From: Tamarix chinensis
Taxonomy: Eukaryota > Streptophyta > Magnoliopsida > Caryophyllales > Tamaricaceae
DNA: 64,000 nt
Direction of reading: 5' to 3'
NCBI GenBank assembly: GCA_030549775.1
Contig: CM060175.1
Location: 102,840,922 to 102,904,921 of the forward strand
In this document: positions 35,240 through 46,569 of the stretch, piece after piece
How positions within the stretch are numbered: the first letter of the stretch is position 1
Layout of the letters: each line of letters opens with the position of its first letter
Made by a program: the position numbers and the translations under genes
Notes under the pieces: generated by a model
What the model was told of the DNA's origin: nothing
Seen by the model: the letters and a program-made list of their open reading frames with translations, nothing else
Database searches by the model: none

Positions 35240-35755
35240 TTACCATTATGAAACTAAATGTTTTGAAATTTTAGCATTCGGGTAAAGATTTATTAAGTTG
35301 AGAGTTAAGTTAGATAAAATCAATCTTATTTTATCTTTTAACAATTTGAATTACTTTTTTAATATTATGCATATCCCATGAAGTTTATAATTATTTTATT
35401 TTATTTTTATTAAAATTATAAAACTTGTGTAAATAAAAAAAGAAAAAAATTGACCATTGGTTCAATATGTGAAAGAAAATAAAAAAGAAATCACATATAT
35501 TTGTTACCATTATGAAACTAAATGTTTTGAAATTTTAGCATTCGGGTAAAGATTTATTAAGTTGAGAGTTAAGTTAGATAAAATCAATCTTATTTTATCT
35601 TTTAACAATTTGAATTACTTTTTTAATATTATGCATATCCCATGAAGTTTATAATTATTTTATTTTATTTTTATTAAAATTATAAAACTTGTGTAGGTCA
35701 TAATTCTAAAAAATTGAACCATTGGTTCAATATGTGAAAGAATAATTCTATAATT
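35240..35755. repeat. Tandem duplication, 274-bp period
   Basis: The segment from TTACCATTATGAAACTAAATG through ATTGGTTCAATATGTGAAAG occurs twice, starting at about 35240 and 35514. About 190 bp in the middle look identical by eye. Differences are confined to the last part of each unit. The near-identity in otherwise decayed DNA points to a recent event or an assembly artefact. Confidence 0.85.
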
Positions 35756-35759
35756 GAAA

Positions 35760-36820
35760 ACATATATTTGCAAGCTTTTTACAACCATCCCAAAATATAT
35801 GGGTTAGAATATATAAAACATTTATATAATAGCCATGTGAACTTTGTAATAGGTAATATATAAGTTGTAAAACAAAAATCATGAAGTTGACATTTTAAAC
35901 AATTAAAGAGGTAACAAAACTTGTTATAGATTCAAAAATATAGGAGTTTGGTACATTACACTTCACCATTATAAATGGTCTAAATCATAGTATTGTGTTT
36001 TGGTAGGAACTAATTGACTTTTATGGTCATAATGAACAATAATTACTCAGCATGACTCGAGTCCGAGACAGTAAATGGATATAGATGTGTACCCACTTTT
36101 ATTTATTAGATATAAAATTATTTTTATATCCTTCATTTAGATAACATTTTAATATGTGTCTTAAGGTTATAAGCGTAATTGTGTTATATGTATATCTAAA
36201 TAAATCTAATAAAGTTAAAATTTTCAATTAAAAAAAATCATTCGAATGATTATAGTCACTCCCGGATCAGTAGTTCACAACTCTACACTCTCTTCAATCT
36301 TCAATTCACACCATTTTCATCTTTGTCGTTGCTCCTCCTCACTAAGTATGCGCTCTAATATTGAGTAGTTGCATCTCCATCCTCAATTTTAGGTCATTGG
36401 TCATCTTTGTTTCACCATCAAATGTTGATAGTTCATCTTCATATTTTGTTTTTTGTTGACAATAAGCTATAGTTTTTATTTATTTTTTCCTTTTCTAATT
36501 ATAGTTAGCAAGTTCTACAGATATATAGTTTAGTATATATTTTACTTACGGTGTGATTTTCATATCTATCATTTTTCAAAATTTTGGCCCTCTCTTCACA
36601 AATCACATCATTACTTTCATCTTCGTCTTTGGTTGGTTGGTAAGATGTAATTTTTTTTATGATTATCGGTAGTAAGTTCTATAGATATATATTGTAGTTT
36701 ATATTTTGCTTATGAGTTGATTTCTCAATTTTTTCACTAGATTTCCAAAGTTTAAATCCTTAAGATATGTCATTTTCTATCTAATTAACATGTTAGTTCT
36801 ACACATTTAATTTTGTGGGA
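35760..36820. other. No gene; weak ~163-bp direct repeat
   Basis: AT-rich sequence. AGCAAGTTCTACAGATATATA near 36507 and AGTAAGTTCTATAGATATATA near 36670 start two diverged copies of one segment that includes TATATTTTRCTTA. No coding pattern is seen. Confidence 0.5.
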
Positions 36821-36823
36821 TGT

Positions 36824-37197
36824 GATCTCTGTATATTTTGATAGGGTTTTGATTTTGGGGACTCTTAAGTTAAGAAAGGAAGCCCATAATGTGTATGTGT
36901 TCATAAAAATTGCTAAGGGGAGTATATATTTGCCAAATGATGTTATTACTAAATATATTGATTAATGTTTGTGTATAGATCTCAATTAGCAAAATCAATT
37001 GAACAAAAATGATCTCTGTATATTTTGATAAGTTTTTGATTTTGGGGACTCTTAAATTAAGAAAGGAAGCCCATAATGTTTAACAAAATTATCGAGGGGA
37101 GTATGTCTTTGTAAAATGATGCTATTACTAGATACATTGATTGGTGTTTGTGTATAGATCTCAATTAGAAAAATCAATTAACAAATATGAACCCGTA
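36824..37197. repeat. Tandem duplication, 187-bp period
   Basis: GATCTCTGTATATTTTGATA starts two units at 36824 and 37011. Both contain GGGGACTCTTAARTTAAGAA, GGAAGCCCATAATGT and GTGTATAGATCTCAATTAG. They differ by roughly a tenth of positions plus small gaps, so the copy is older than the 274-bp duplication. Confidence 0.85.
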
Positions 37198-37199
37198 TT

Positions 37200-37650
37200 A
37201 ATTACACATCTACGTGTTGTTCTCCTAAGATTTAGCAATAAATAGACTTTGTGTGTGTAAGTGCGTGCGCGCGCTTGTTTGTTTGTTTGTTTTTTTTGTT
37301 TTATGGCATGACCAGTTAGAATCATGCAAATTTTAGTGAGATTGGTCACTTTATTCTTATAATTGTTTTTTCCCTCTTGGTAATGCTTAGCATCTCAAGT
37401 TTTGAATTTGAGTTAGGGAGATGGAAAATCTTTGATATTATTTCTTGATTGCTCAATGGCATCATCTTTTATTGTTTTTATTCCATATCTCTTGATTAGT
37501 TTTCTTTACAATGCAATAAAGTACTAATTTTATCTACTATGTATTTTTTATTTCTTGTTGTGCAACATTTGGGATTATTAATAAGTTTTATAGCATCAAG
37601 TAGCCAACCTAATACTTATTGTTGTATTTTTTTTAAGCAGAGGAATTTTA
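37200..37650. other. No gene; simple-sequence patch
   Basis: Contains GTGCGTGCGCGCGC at about 37261-37274 followed by GTTTGTTTGTTTG and a T run. It probably includes the 3' end of the minus-strand LINE to the right. Confidence 0.4.
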
Positions 37651-37655
37651 TAGCA

Positions 37656-38940
37656 TTAGGAAAGATTACATCCAAGTCTATAGAATTGATCTATATAACC
37701 TACATAACCACCAAACTTATGTTTTCTACAAGGATGATTACAAATAGAGGACAAAGCATATGAAATGTGAAAAACAATCTGCTTCCTATTCCATCCAACA
37801 TTGGAGAAAAGATAAGCATTTCTTGCTTTCCAAATCTCATACAGGCTGATGGCATAAAAGGCATGAGTGAATTGGATCTTGACAACTCTTCTTCCTTGAG
37901 AATATGATAAATCTTTAATCACTACAATCCAATAATTTGAGAATCTTCTACCTTCCATAATAACTCTAATTGAGTTCCAAATATGCTTCATAATAGGACA
38001 CAACACCAGCAGATGCATAATACTTTCATTCTGGTCACAAAAACAACATTGCAAATCAACGGAAGGGATAAACTTAGCCATGAGATCTTTTGTGGGTAGA
38101 CGAGTATGAGCAGCAAGCCAGAATAAGAACTTATGTTTTAGTATCGCAGGATTAAACCACACAGTTCTCCACCAAGGCACATTTGGGGCCTTAAACCTTA
38201 CAAGCTCATAAATATCAAAAATCTTGTATAAAGAATCAACCTGTAGCAAGTGAAACCCTGGTAAAAGCAAAGATCTCAATGCAAATATTCTTTGCATAAT
38301 CCAGGAAGCAGTGCTTGGAAGATGACAAGTAGAAACTTCTTGTTGCTTGATATAATATGTATGAACCCATTTAATCCATAAAGAATCCTTCTTCAGACAA
38401 ATGTTTCAAAGGTGCTTTCCTATTGTAGCTATATTCCAGGAATGCAGATCAATAATGCCTAGACCCCCTTCCTTCTTAGGTAGACAAATGGTTTTCCATG
38501 ATATAAGTGCTCTTTTGTTAGGTAAAGTTTTGCCAGTCTAGAGAAATGATTGACACAATGCAATAATATGCACCAATAATTTCTTGGGAAGAAGAAACAC
38601 CAGACTCCAGAACATTGCAATGCCAAAAACAATAGACTTCAGCAATTACCACCTCCCTACATATGATAGCAGTCTAGTGGACCATTGTTGCATTCTTCCA
38701 GTAATCTTATGAATCAAAGAGATCATAGCATCAGATTTAAGTTTAGAAGAGTCTAAAGGAACCCCTAGATATTTGAAAGGGAACCTGCCCTCATTGAAAT
38801 GCAAAGTAGATAAAATCAGACCTTTCAAATCCTGCTTGACACCCCCAAAAAATATAGAGCTCATCTTGGGACTTATGTGCAGATCTAACACAGCATTGAA
38901 ATCCTCAAAAATATGATTAATTGAAAGAATAAAGGATAAA
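37656..38940 (-). pseudogene. L1-type LINE 3' half, minus strand
   Basis: Minus-strand frame 38891-38646 gives SSIFFGGVKQDLKG, FPFKYLGVPLDSSKL and RMQQWSTRLLSYVGRW. These are the reverse transcriptase C-terminal motifs of plant L1 elements. After a broken 38640-38300 interval, a 213-codon open frame (38297-37656) carries the zf-RVT region: WWRTVWFNPAILKHKFLFWL, AHTRLPTKDLM, LQCCFCDQNESIMHLLVLCP and IWNSI. The cysteine/histidine spacing is intact. The catalytic palm is missing, so it is a 5'-truncated copy. It is younger than the LINE at 26290-30660, judging by the long intact frame. Confidence 0.85.
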
Positions 38941-38944
38941 TCTC

Positions 38945-40880
38945 ATTTGCATATACCACCACATTATTCTAGTGCATCTAGTAATCATATACCTAATGAA
39001 GCATCAATCAATGAGGATGTAAAGAATTGCATCCATTTTCTTTAATGAAAAAGGAAAGAAAACTTCCTCTTTTTGGATCACTTTAGGGGGGGGGAATCGA
39101 AGGTGTAAATAAAGCAAGTTGAAAATGTTGTAATAAGAGTTTGAGCGGTGATCCAAAAAATGGTACATCTCATTTACATGATCGCATGAAAAAATGTGTA
39201 CATTTAAGGCCTATACGGGGTGGGTCGATTTAAGTTGAATTTGATCAAAAGGATGAAGGAAAAAGAAAGCTTATAATTGTGGGATTTAATTACAAAATTT
39301 CAAGGCATGAGTTGTGTAATATGGTAGTTATGCATGAGTATCCATTTTATATAGTAGAATGTGAAGGCTTTAGAATATATTTAACAACTCTTCAACCACC
39401 CTTTAAAATGATTACAAGGAACACTATGTGAAGTGACACTTTCAAGTTATTTGATTATAAATAATAAAAATTGTTGAGTAGTAACAAGAGTTAAGTTTTA
39501 ATCACAACAAATATGTGGACGCATCAAAATTAAAAGAAGGGTTTCACAACTATCATCGCTCACTTGATTGATAATTATTAGACCTTGTAAATTTGAATAA
39601 TCGGGTATACTTGATTCATATTCATCTAAATTTTTAATATTTTAATATTAATGTTGTTCTTTGCTTTATTTGTTGGATCATTATTTTATTTTATTTTGTT
39701 GAAGGTTTATCTATGTTCCATATCTGCATACATGTATGGTTATACATGATGTTTTGGTCAATTGTTTGATGAAATGGAATGTTGATACAAAACTTACTAC
39801 ATTGACTACCAATAACTATACCACCACTGATGGTTTGATTCGAGATTTAAAAAATAAATTAGATTTGAAGTATTTTCTATTGCATGGGAGGTATCTTCAT
39901 ATGTGTTGTGTTGCTAATGTGCTTAATATTATTGTTAGATATAACATTAATATCATTCAAAATGCTATTGAGAACATGTATGAAAGTGTGATGTATGAAA
40001 AAGCCACACCAAAAAGGTTTGAAAAGTTTATGGAGGTTTGTCGCCAAAAAGAAATTTTGTATAGCAAAGCCTTGATGCATGATTGTAGAATAAGTGATGA
40101 ATGGGGTTTAACTCGATCTATTTATGAGAGTCAATTTTCTTTTATACCACTTTGATGTTTCCTAAGAATTAATATCTTATTTCCAATTTATACATTCTAA
40201 AGGTTATGAGGTTAGAATATTCTTGATTAAATGGTCTCTTGATCAAGATGAAATTATTAGTGGCATGACAACTAAAATGTTAGAAAATTTTAACAAATAC
40301 TGGAGTGTGATTCATGGAATAATGGTTGTGGCAAATATTTTGGACCTACGGTATAAAATGAAGTTGGTAAAGTGTTATTATTCTATCATATATGGGATCA
40401 CTTGTGGTGAAGAGGTAGATCATGTTTGTAAAATATGTTATGATTTGTTTCAAGAGTATGAGGCGAAGTATAAACATATGAAGAGAAATTCATCAACTCT
40501 GCATCATTCCAGTGTTTGTAATCTGACTTTGGGTTATAGAGTATCCCCTCCATTATAATTAGTGGTTGGTGAACTAAGTCAATAAAAATGCACCACAAAA
40601 GACTAAGTTAAATTATGATTATTTGGATGAGCTTGTAATGCCACAGATGGATGACTTTGATATCTTATTATGGTGGAAGACAAATACCAAATATCCAATT
40701 TTGCAAGGAATTGATGGTTATACTTGTCATCCATGTCTCTACAGTTGATTTTGAGTTGGCTTTTAGCACAAGTGTGAAATTGATGAGTCCTCATTCCAAC
40801 TGATTACACTCAAAGACTCTAGAAGCATTAATGTATCGCACATATTGGTTTTGGGCTGCTTAAAGAGATGAAGGTAATAT
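38945..40880 (+). pseudogene. hAT transposase pseudogene (zf-BED, RNase H-like core, hATC)
   Basis: A BED-type region appears near 39050-39210: KRKKTSSFWDHF-like, then SGDPKNGTSHLHDRMKKC with its H....C spacing. TTNMWTHQN (near 39510) matches the catalytic-core start of plant hAT proteins. The open frame 39736-40155 gives TTDGLIRDLKNKLDLKYFLL, GRYLHMCCVANVLNIIV and YEKATPKRFEKFMEVCRQ. The frame 40223-40558 gives TTKMLENFNKYWSVIHGIMV and LDLRYKMKLVKCYYSIIYG. The C-terminal dimerisation region (40610-40850) shows WWKTNTKYPIL and a FELAFSTS-like segment. Frameshifts separate the parts. Terminal repeats and target duplication were not found. Confidence 0.85.
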
Positions 40881-41310
40881 TTACATTTATACCTTTAATG
40901 TTTAAACAATTATAATATATCTATTGTTATATTTTTTTTATTTAGATAATGATTGTACTGCAGACTCAAATTATTGTAGGTATATCTTGCAAAATGATGA
41001 ATTTGACTAGGGTGTTAGTGAGTGTGTGGTAGAACTTACAATAAATATTATTAGTGATTAAAATATTTAATCGTACTTAATTATTTTAAATATTAATGTT
41101 GTTTTCTGTATATGTTAGATGGATGTATAAAATATGGGGGTTGGAGATGGAGAAGCTAATTATTGATGCATGATAAGTTATATATTTTTATAACATAATT
41201 TTTTACAGTGTATTATTATTAATTTAAATAATTTAATTATTAATAAAACATATAATTGGTGTACTAATTTAAATATTTTTGGGAAAAAAATAAATTTTAA
41301 TTTAAGATTA
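40880..41310. other. Probable hAT 3' flank
   Basis: AT-rich, no coding pattern. A short acidic segment near 40970-41040 may still be transposon-derived. Confidence 0.4.
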
Positions 41311-42215
41311 ATATTTGAGTACATAGTACTGCTGCGGTAAAACAAAGAGTAGCTTACGACCAGATCCCAAAGTCCGAGAATAGGACTGGGGAAGCGGCGT
41401 GCGAGCCCCATGCTCTTCTAGTACAGAGGTCTGGCGAGGGGCGGTAAATGGATGTTGGATATTGATGAATGGTACGCCGGTGAAAGTTAGGCCAATACTA
41501 TACGACATGAAAAGGGATGATTAGACGGACCTTTGAAGCGGGTTTGTGTGTGTGTGTGTGTGTTGTTTTTTTTTTTTTCTCTCGGAGCAAAAGGCTAGCA
41601 AGTAACATCAACAAAACAGTTATTCTCTTTCCATAAACAGTATCGAACCTAGGGAAAAAGCATTAAAATCGTACAACTAAGACCCGGCAATGATTTGATC
41701 CTAGATTTCAAACCCCACCCGTCTTTACCCTATCTGGGCGTACTGGTCCCGTTCATTCATTAGTACCTCTACCTACTAACTAAAGACGTTGCCGGACCTC
41801 GTCCTGGTTAGGGGAGGGGGTCCCACCTTGAGTGCAGTGGGAGGTGAGCCCATCTTTTCATTCTTTAAATTTCCCCTCTTTCTCTCTATCTATCTTAAAA
41901 GTGTCAAGCTGGGGAGGGTCCTCATTGATCTTTGGGGCTGCTCTGCTCCGAGCCTGGGATGCCCGTCATCTCGTGGAGGAAAATGGATCGTCGTTTGAAT
42001 TTGCCTTTCTTCTCCCACCTTTTGTGGCTTTCGATCAAATCAATCTTAATTACCTATTCGTCGAGTGGGGATAGTTTTCAGCTAAGATTCCCTTGTGTCT
42101 TTGATTATTATTGTTGGTCGATCGATCCGCTTATTGATAAACCTACCTATTCTTTGTTGGCCTTGGATCGTATTAAGAAAAACATGAGATGCTATCTCTC
42201 TTCTCTACAAAGAAT
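41310..42215. other. GC-richer island, possible mitochondrial insertion (NUMT)
   Basis: This block is clearly less AT-rich than its neighbours and reads like plant mitochondrial intergenic DNA. Examples are the segments near 41385-41450 (GCGAGCCCCATGCTCTTCTA) and 42085-42160 (GGTCGATCGATCCGCTTATTG). Overlapping frames of 60-100 codons on both strands have no recognised domain. The placement next to the bHLH gene island also allows a low-copy regulatory or exonic remnant. GT and T runs at about 41546-41578 divide it. The organellar reading is a hypothesis based on composition and style only. Confidence 0.3.
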
Positions 42216-42271
42216 TATAGCAATTATTATTATTTTTTTTTAAATAAATAACGAAAATCTAAGTACAAGCT

Positions 42272-42655
42272 TTTTTGGAGGCTATAAACCTTCTGAAATA
42301 ATCAATTACCGAAAAAATAATTATTTTTTATAAGTAGCTTCAAACAGAGACAGCTAACAGTTGAGTACGATGACAGGCTAACTTATAGATCATTCCCGCC
42401 TCCCTTTTCCCTTCTTATAATATTTGATGATGATAGCTAGCGAGCTGTCACAACAATGAACTAATTTAAACTCCTTTTTGATATTTAAGTCACTAGCTAG
42501 CTAGCTAATTTGAATAATGGATGTATATAGTCTAACAAGTGGGTGCGAATAGCTAAATTTTTTACTTATCGATAAAAATTATCCTAACCTATTTTTTTAT
42601 AATAAAAAAAATAAGTAATATTTGATTCTCATAAATAGTTCCGAACAATTCATTA
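42272..42655. mobile_element. Two small fold-back MITE-like remnants
   Basis: At about 42272-42352 GGAGGCTATAAACC and the inverted TATAAGTAGCTTCAAACAG form short arms around an AT-rich centre. At about 42548-42652 GCGAATAGCTAAATTTTTTA and the inverted ATAAATAGTTCCGAACAAT do the same. Their AAGTAGCTTCAAA and AATAGTTCCGAAC ends resemble the arms of the MITE at 42948-43079, so they are probably diverged relatives. Confidence 0.45.
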
Positions 42656-42947
42656 ATTGATACGTCTACTTAGAACATCATACAAAGTATGCTACTAGTA
42701 TCACTCTTCTCTTATTTCCCTTATAACCCAGCTCTCCTACACACGCCCTTAGTGTGGCACAAGGTAGGATATAAGGAACACTTATTAGAAAGTTTCTTCT
42801 TGATACCCTCGTATTTTTTGTCCTTCCAAATACTCCTCGTAATTAGTTACATGGAATAATGCAAAGATGAAGATTAGATATCGCCCTAAAAATAATTTCG
42901 CCAACACACTAGAGAAAGAAACAGACTCTTGGTTTTAATAACCTATG

Positions 42948-43079
42948 GTTTGTTTAGAACTACTTATTAAAAGTAATTATCTAAAATCATTACTTATTTA
43001 TAAAAAAATTAAACTAATTTTTTTTAAATAAGTAATTATCATAAATAACTACTTTTAATAAGTAGCTTCAAATAAGTAC
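42948..43079. mobile_element. Fold-back MITE (Tourist-like), copy 2
   Basis: The left arm TAGAACTACTTATTAAAAGTA and the reverse-complemented right arm GAAGCTACTTATTAAAAGTAG match closely and continue through AATTATC/AGTTATT. The centre is a run of A/T. It belongs to the same family as 25096-25233. Exact ends are uncertain by a few bases. Confidence 0.65.
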
Positions 43080-43084
43080 TTGGT

Positions 43085-44377
43085 GGAGACTTGCCGCGTT
43101 CTTACCTCGAAGGGGGGGGGGGAAAAAACGATACAAGTATGCATGTGTTGGATGACTCCCTCTCGACGAAGAATCTCCAATAACATGAGTTCACCTCTAT
43201 AGAATTTACACACGAGCACATTATTGCCAACTAACGAGTCATGGATTCCATGAAAAATCCTTCAAATGAGCGGCCGAAGTTTGGGAGGATTGGCGTGTTG
43301 AATTTTTATCTAATATTCAACTTATACGTGAATGACATAAATTACATTCTATCGTATAAGTTAAGTTGGTATAAAAATTAGATTTTAATTATTTTAATTT
43401 AATACATCTTATTTACTGCGGACCCATATATTCGGCTGAAAGTATTTGCGATCAAATTAAGTCCGAAGACAATTCCGCCATTTGCCGGGGTTGACTTGTG
43501 AAAGCTTTTCGGCACATACAAGATCATCATTGTTTTACCATAATTTGGTAAAATCCCGTTTGGTCAATTTTCTTCGTAATCGCAATGATAAAGAAATACA
43601 ACTTTCCTTCGAACTTCAATCATAGCTGCGCCTCAATGGTTTTGGAATACACATACACGTGTACGATGTACGTAATGCACAAGGGAGAGGCGGTGCTCAA
43701 GCTTGTGATCTTCCGTACTCCATCCCCAAATCAAATCCTGCAAATCACTATTGTAACTTGTAAGCCGACTCTCTGATAGATAATATAATTATAAATGTAA
43801 ATATATAAATATTATTTTGATACCTTCACATTTAATTTAATTTTTTTTTGGATATCTTGTATTTTTAATAATTTTAATCATATATCTACCTTGTTTATTT
43901 AAATTTAATTTTATCTGACTATTCAAATGGTAAAAATAAATTACATTTTAATTTTATTAAGATATGTAAATAAAATAAAATTAAAGTACAGAGATAATTA
44001 AGTAAAACTATGAAAAGATAAGGTAACTTAAAAAGATATTATGGTAAATGTCAATCGACCCAGACGAAACTTATCCTGAATACAATAAATAAAGTCGAGA
44101 GGAAGAAAGGGGAAGAAAAATTAAAATAAAAGGAAACAAAAAAAGGGGATAAATGATCATCTAGTTTTTGGGGTAGCTAGCTGACCAGTAGTGCGTGCAT
44201 CTACGAGCCCCTACAACCCTAGACCTCAATTTTATATACGAAAATAAGAGACATTAGAATCCTTGTGCAAAGATTGGCCAACCCAAACAACGACACACAC
44301 ATTGCTTACTCGGTCACTCAAAATATATAGTGTACTGCAGATGGTTTCGATCTTTACCCTCTAGCTAACAAGCTGGC
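43085..44377. other. Upstream region of the bHLH gene
   Basis: No coding sequence. A G run lies near 43111-43121. An AT-rich part at about 43815-44055 looks like a weak inverted repeat (ATCTTGTATTTTTAATAATT against AATTAAGTAAAACTATGAA) and may be another MITE remnant. The proximal 350 bp is of mixed composition with several GCTAGC/TAGCTAG words and looks low-copy. Confidence 0.45.
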
Positions 44378-44384
44378 TATAAAT
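44378..44384 (+). promoter_or_regulatory. TATA box of the bHLH gene
   Basis: TATAAAT lies 175 bp upstream of the start codon in a less AT-rich context (GGCTATAAATGCTCAC). This would place transcription start around 44405-44415 and give a 5' leader of about 150 bp. No upstream ATG in the leader looks competitive. Confidence 0.6.
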
Positions 44385-44558
44385 GCTCACTTGCATGTGT
44401 GGATCATTTAATAGCCCTGCCCTTCTACTCTTCATCGATCGGCTCGAAACTACCATCATATTTTGTTCTGTTTACCATAAACTGCAAATTCCGTCTCATC
44501 CGCCACCAATTTAGAATACTAGCTAGCCAGTATTAATTGCTTAACTCCTCCTACCTAC

Positions 44559-45371
44559 ATGGAGCAGGAGTATAACTTCTCCTCCTCCTCCTCCTACTAC
44601 TGCTACTACAACCACCCTAATACTACTGCTACCCCTCCGCCTAGCTTCGACCATCCAAATGTTCTGATCGACTCCCATGACTGTCCTATTAGACCCTATT
44701 CTTCTTCTTATTCAGCTCCTGTTTTACCGGCGGCTGTGGCAAACCTTCATGCTGGTAATTACAGTGAGAAGAAGAAAAAGGGCATACGTGGCAATGACAA
44801 TGGGCATAGCAGCAGCAGCGGTAGCGTTAATAATAAGAAAGGCAAAGTAGGAGGAGAGGGTGGATCAGCAGGGGTAAAGCTGTCGACAGATCCACAAAGT
44901 ATAGCAGCAAGAGAAAGGAGGCATAGAATAAGTAATAGGTTTAAGATATTACAAAGTTTAGTGCCCGGTGGTGCGAAGTTGGATACTGTGTCCATGTTAG
45001 AGCAAGCCATTCAATATGTTAAGTACTTGAAAACCCAGATTTGGATCCATCAGACCATCATCAATAATAATACCACTGACCATCATTTCCCTCATACCCA
45101 TGATCATGATCATCAGAATTCTTTCAGCAGTCATGACTGGCCGCCGTATGCTGCAGCTCTTGGTGGTGGTGGTGATCAAAATGGTTGTGGCGGTGATAGC
45201 GGTGGTGACTGTTATGGTATGTACCAACAAGGGAGTCTCTTCCTGTCTGCAGATGATCATGGTGATGCTATGATGATGCCGTCTCTGCCGTCAGAGATAG
45301 CTCAGGCTTCGTTCTTCGGTTGTGATGACAACATGTACTCGGATGGGATGTCTGTTAACTACTATAGCTAG
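44559..45371 (+). CDS. LAX1-like: bHLH transcription factor, LAX PANICLE1/HECATE group
   Basis: This is an intact, intronless gene of 270 codons ending TAG. Residues 1-106 are Ser/Tyr/Pro-rich, then Gly/Lys-rich. The bHLH domain spans about 107-161. The basic region is [13 protein letters not shown] (111-123), helix 1 [12 protein letters not shown], loop PGGAKLD, helix 2 [19 protein letters not shown]. The sequence [20 protein letters not shown] with [10 protein letters not shown] is typical of LAX1/BA1/ROX proteins; HEC and IND have DTASMLDEAI. The canonical E-box residues His5 and Glu9 are Gln113 and Ala117, as usual in this subfamily, so dimer partners may set DNA specificity. A His/Asp-rich stretch (174-186) and a Gly-rich stretch (202-220) follow. 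It is longer than rice LAX1 (just over 200 residues). Known relatives act in the nucleus in axillary meristem or reproductive development. The ATG is the first after the TATA box. Confidence 0.85.
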   Translation: MEQEYNFSSSSSYYCYYNHPNTTATPPPSFDHPNVLIDSHDCPIRPYSSSYSAPVLPAAVANLHAGNYSEKKKKGIRGNDNGHSSSSGSVNNKKGKVGGEGGSAGVKLSTDPQSIAARERRHRISNRFKILQSLVPGGAKLDTVSMLEQAIQYVKYLKTQIWIHQTIINNNTTDHHFPHTHDHDHQNSFSSHDWPPYAAALGGGGDQNGCGGDSGGDCYGMYQQGSLFLSADDHGDAMMMPSLPSEIAQASFFGCDDNMYSDGMSVNYYS

Positions 45372-45457
45372 CATAATTAAGTTAGTTACTAGTATCTTTT
45401 TAATGTAAAAGTCTTGTGTTTGTAGGATCGATCTAGCTAATTGTATAATGCGACTGG

Positions 45458-45500
<43 letters not shown>

Positions 45501-45660
45501 GGAGTACTGTTATTGTATTATTATAAGCGCTTATGCATGTTAGCTAGTTTATGTAACAAGCAAATGTGTTCTTTTCTGTACTGTTTTTTTCTTCTTCTTC
45601 TCCCCCTCCCCCTCTGTTATTGTTGGTAGTCTAAATACTAATAATGAATGGTTTAAATTT
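45372..45660 (+). other. Probable 3' UTR of the bHLH gene, with microsatellites
   Basis: (CT)n at about 45460-45478 passes directly into (AT)n to about 45500. A C/T-rich stretch follows at about 45583-45615. AATAATGAATGG near 45640 could serve as a polyadenylation signal. Confidence 0.5.
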
Positions 45661-46560
45661 TGAACCTAAGTTACGACAAACTTTAGATCGGCGTAATTGA
45701 CATGATTATGAAATCATTGTAACAAAATGATGAGTAATTTTGTTTGGCCTGTGAGAAACATTCATGTGGAAATTTAGCTTTCTCATAAATAGCATTTATC
45801 AATGAATTCTAGACTGTCATTTCAAGAAAAATAATGTATTCAGTTGCTCAATATAAGTAATAGAATTTACATACCGGAGCTCTAATTAAGATAATCAACT
45901 TCTCACAAATGTCCAAGTAATATAGTTTTTAGTAGTGATCAAATCATTTAGCCGTCTTCGGGGTCTTGTGATACATACAGCAACCCCGTATGTTTCCCGT
46001 TGCTGATAGGGTTTGGGGACATGTCGTATGCACGCAACTATACATCAACTAACTTGATTTAATGACGGGATGTTATCAACCTACTCAAAAAACCAAAAAA
46101 GAAAAGGAATTATTTCTAAAGTTAAGAGTAGATCTTAAAATAGTAACATCAGTGCTAACACATAAAAATAATTGCAATAATGATGATGATGATGATGATG
46201 ATACAACTATATGTGCATATTGCAAATTTTAATATTGAGTGATAGCAAAGGCAATATAAAACAAGGAGTTGCCTCAAAAAGGAAATAAGATTGTATACCA
46301 GCAAAAAGGACAACAATCTAGCGAGCACACACAAATGGCAAGACAACACCAACATACACATCCAACTAACCATCGATCATGATAGTCTAATATCCCATTT
46401 CAAAATTCTTTAAAATATGTTAATTTTATATTTAAATATGTATGTATAAGATAATTTAGATTCTAAAGTTTTGAAAAAGAGTTGGAAAATAGAATTCAAG
46501 TGTTTCCCTTGGGTTACCAAGCGAGTGATATGGTTGCAATTCGGTTGGTTCTTTGCAAAC
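45660..46560. other. No gene recognised
   Basis: Mixed AT-rich sequence with a (GAT)n microsatellite at about 46180-46202. No transposon termini or coding pattern are seen, so it may be part of the low-copy island around the gene. Confidence 0.5.
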
Positions 46561-46569
46561 AATTTTTAT

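Noticed and set aside
41789..42243. Three overlapping plus-strand frames as a nuclear gene
   Set aside because: No domain, overlapping frames of equal quality, and organelle-like style; kept only as a possible mitochondrial insertion.
44759..45260. Antisense open frames opposite the bHLH gene
   Set aside because: They are shadows of the real coding strand with low-complexity composition.
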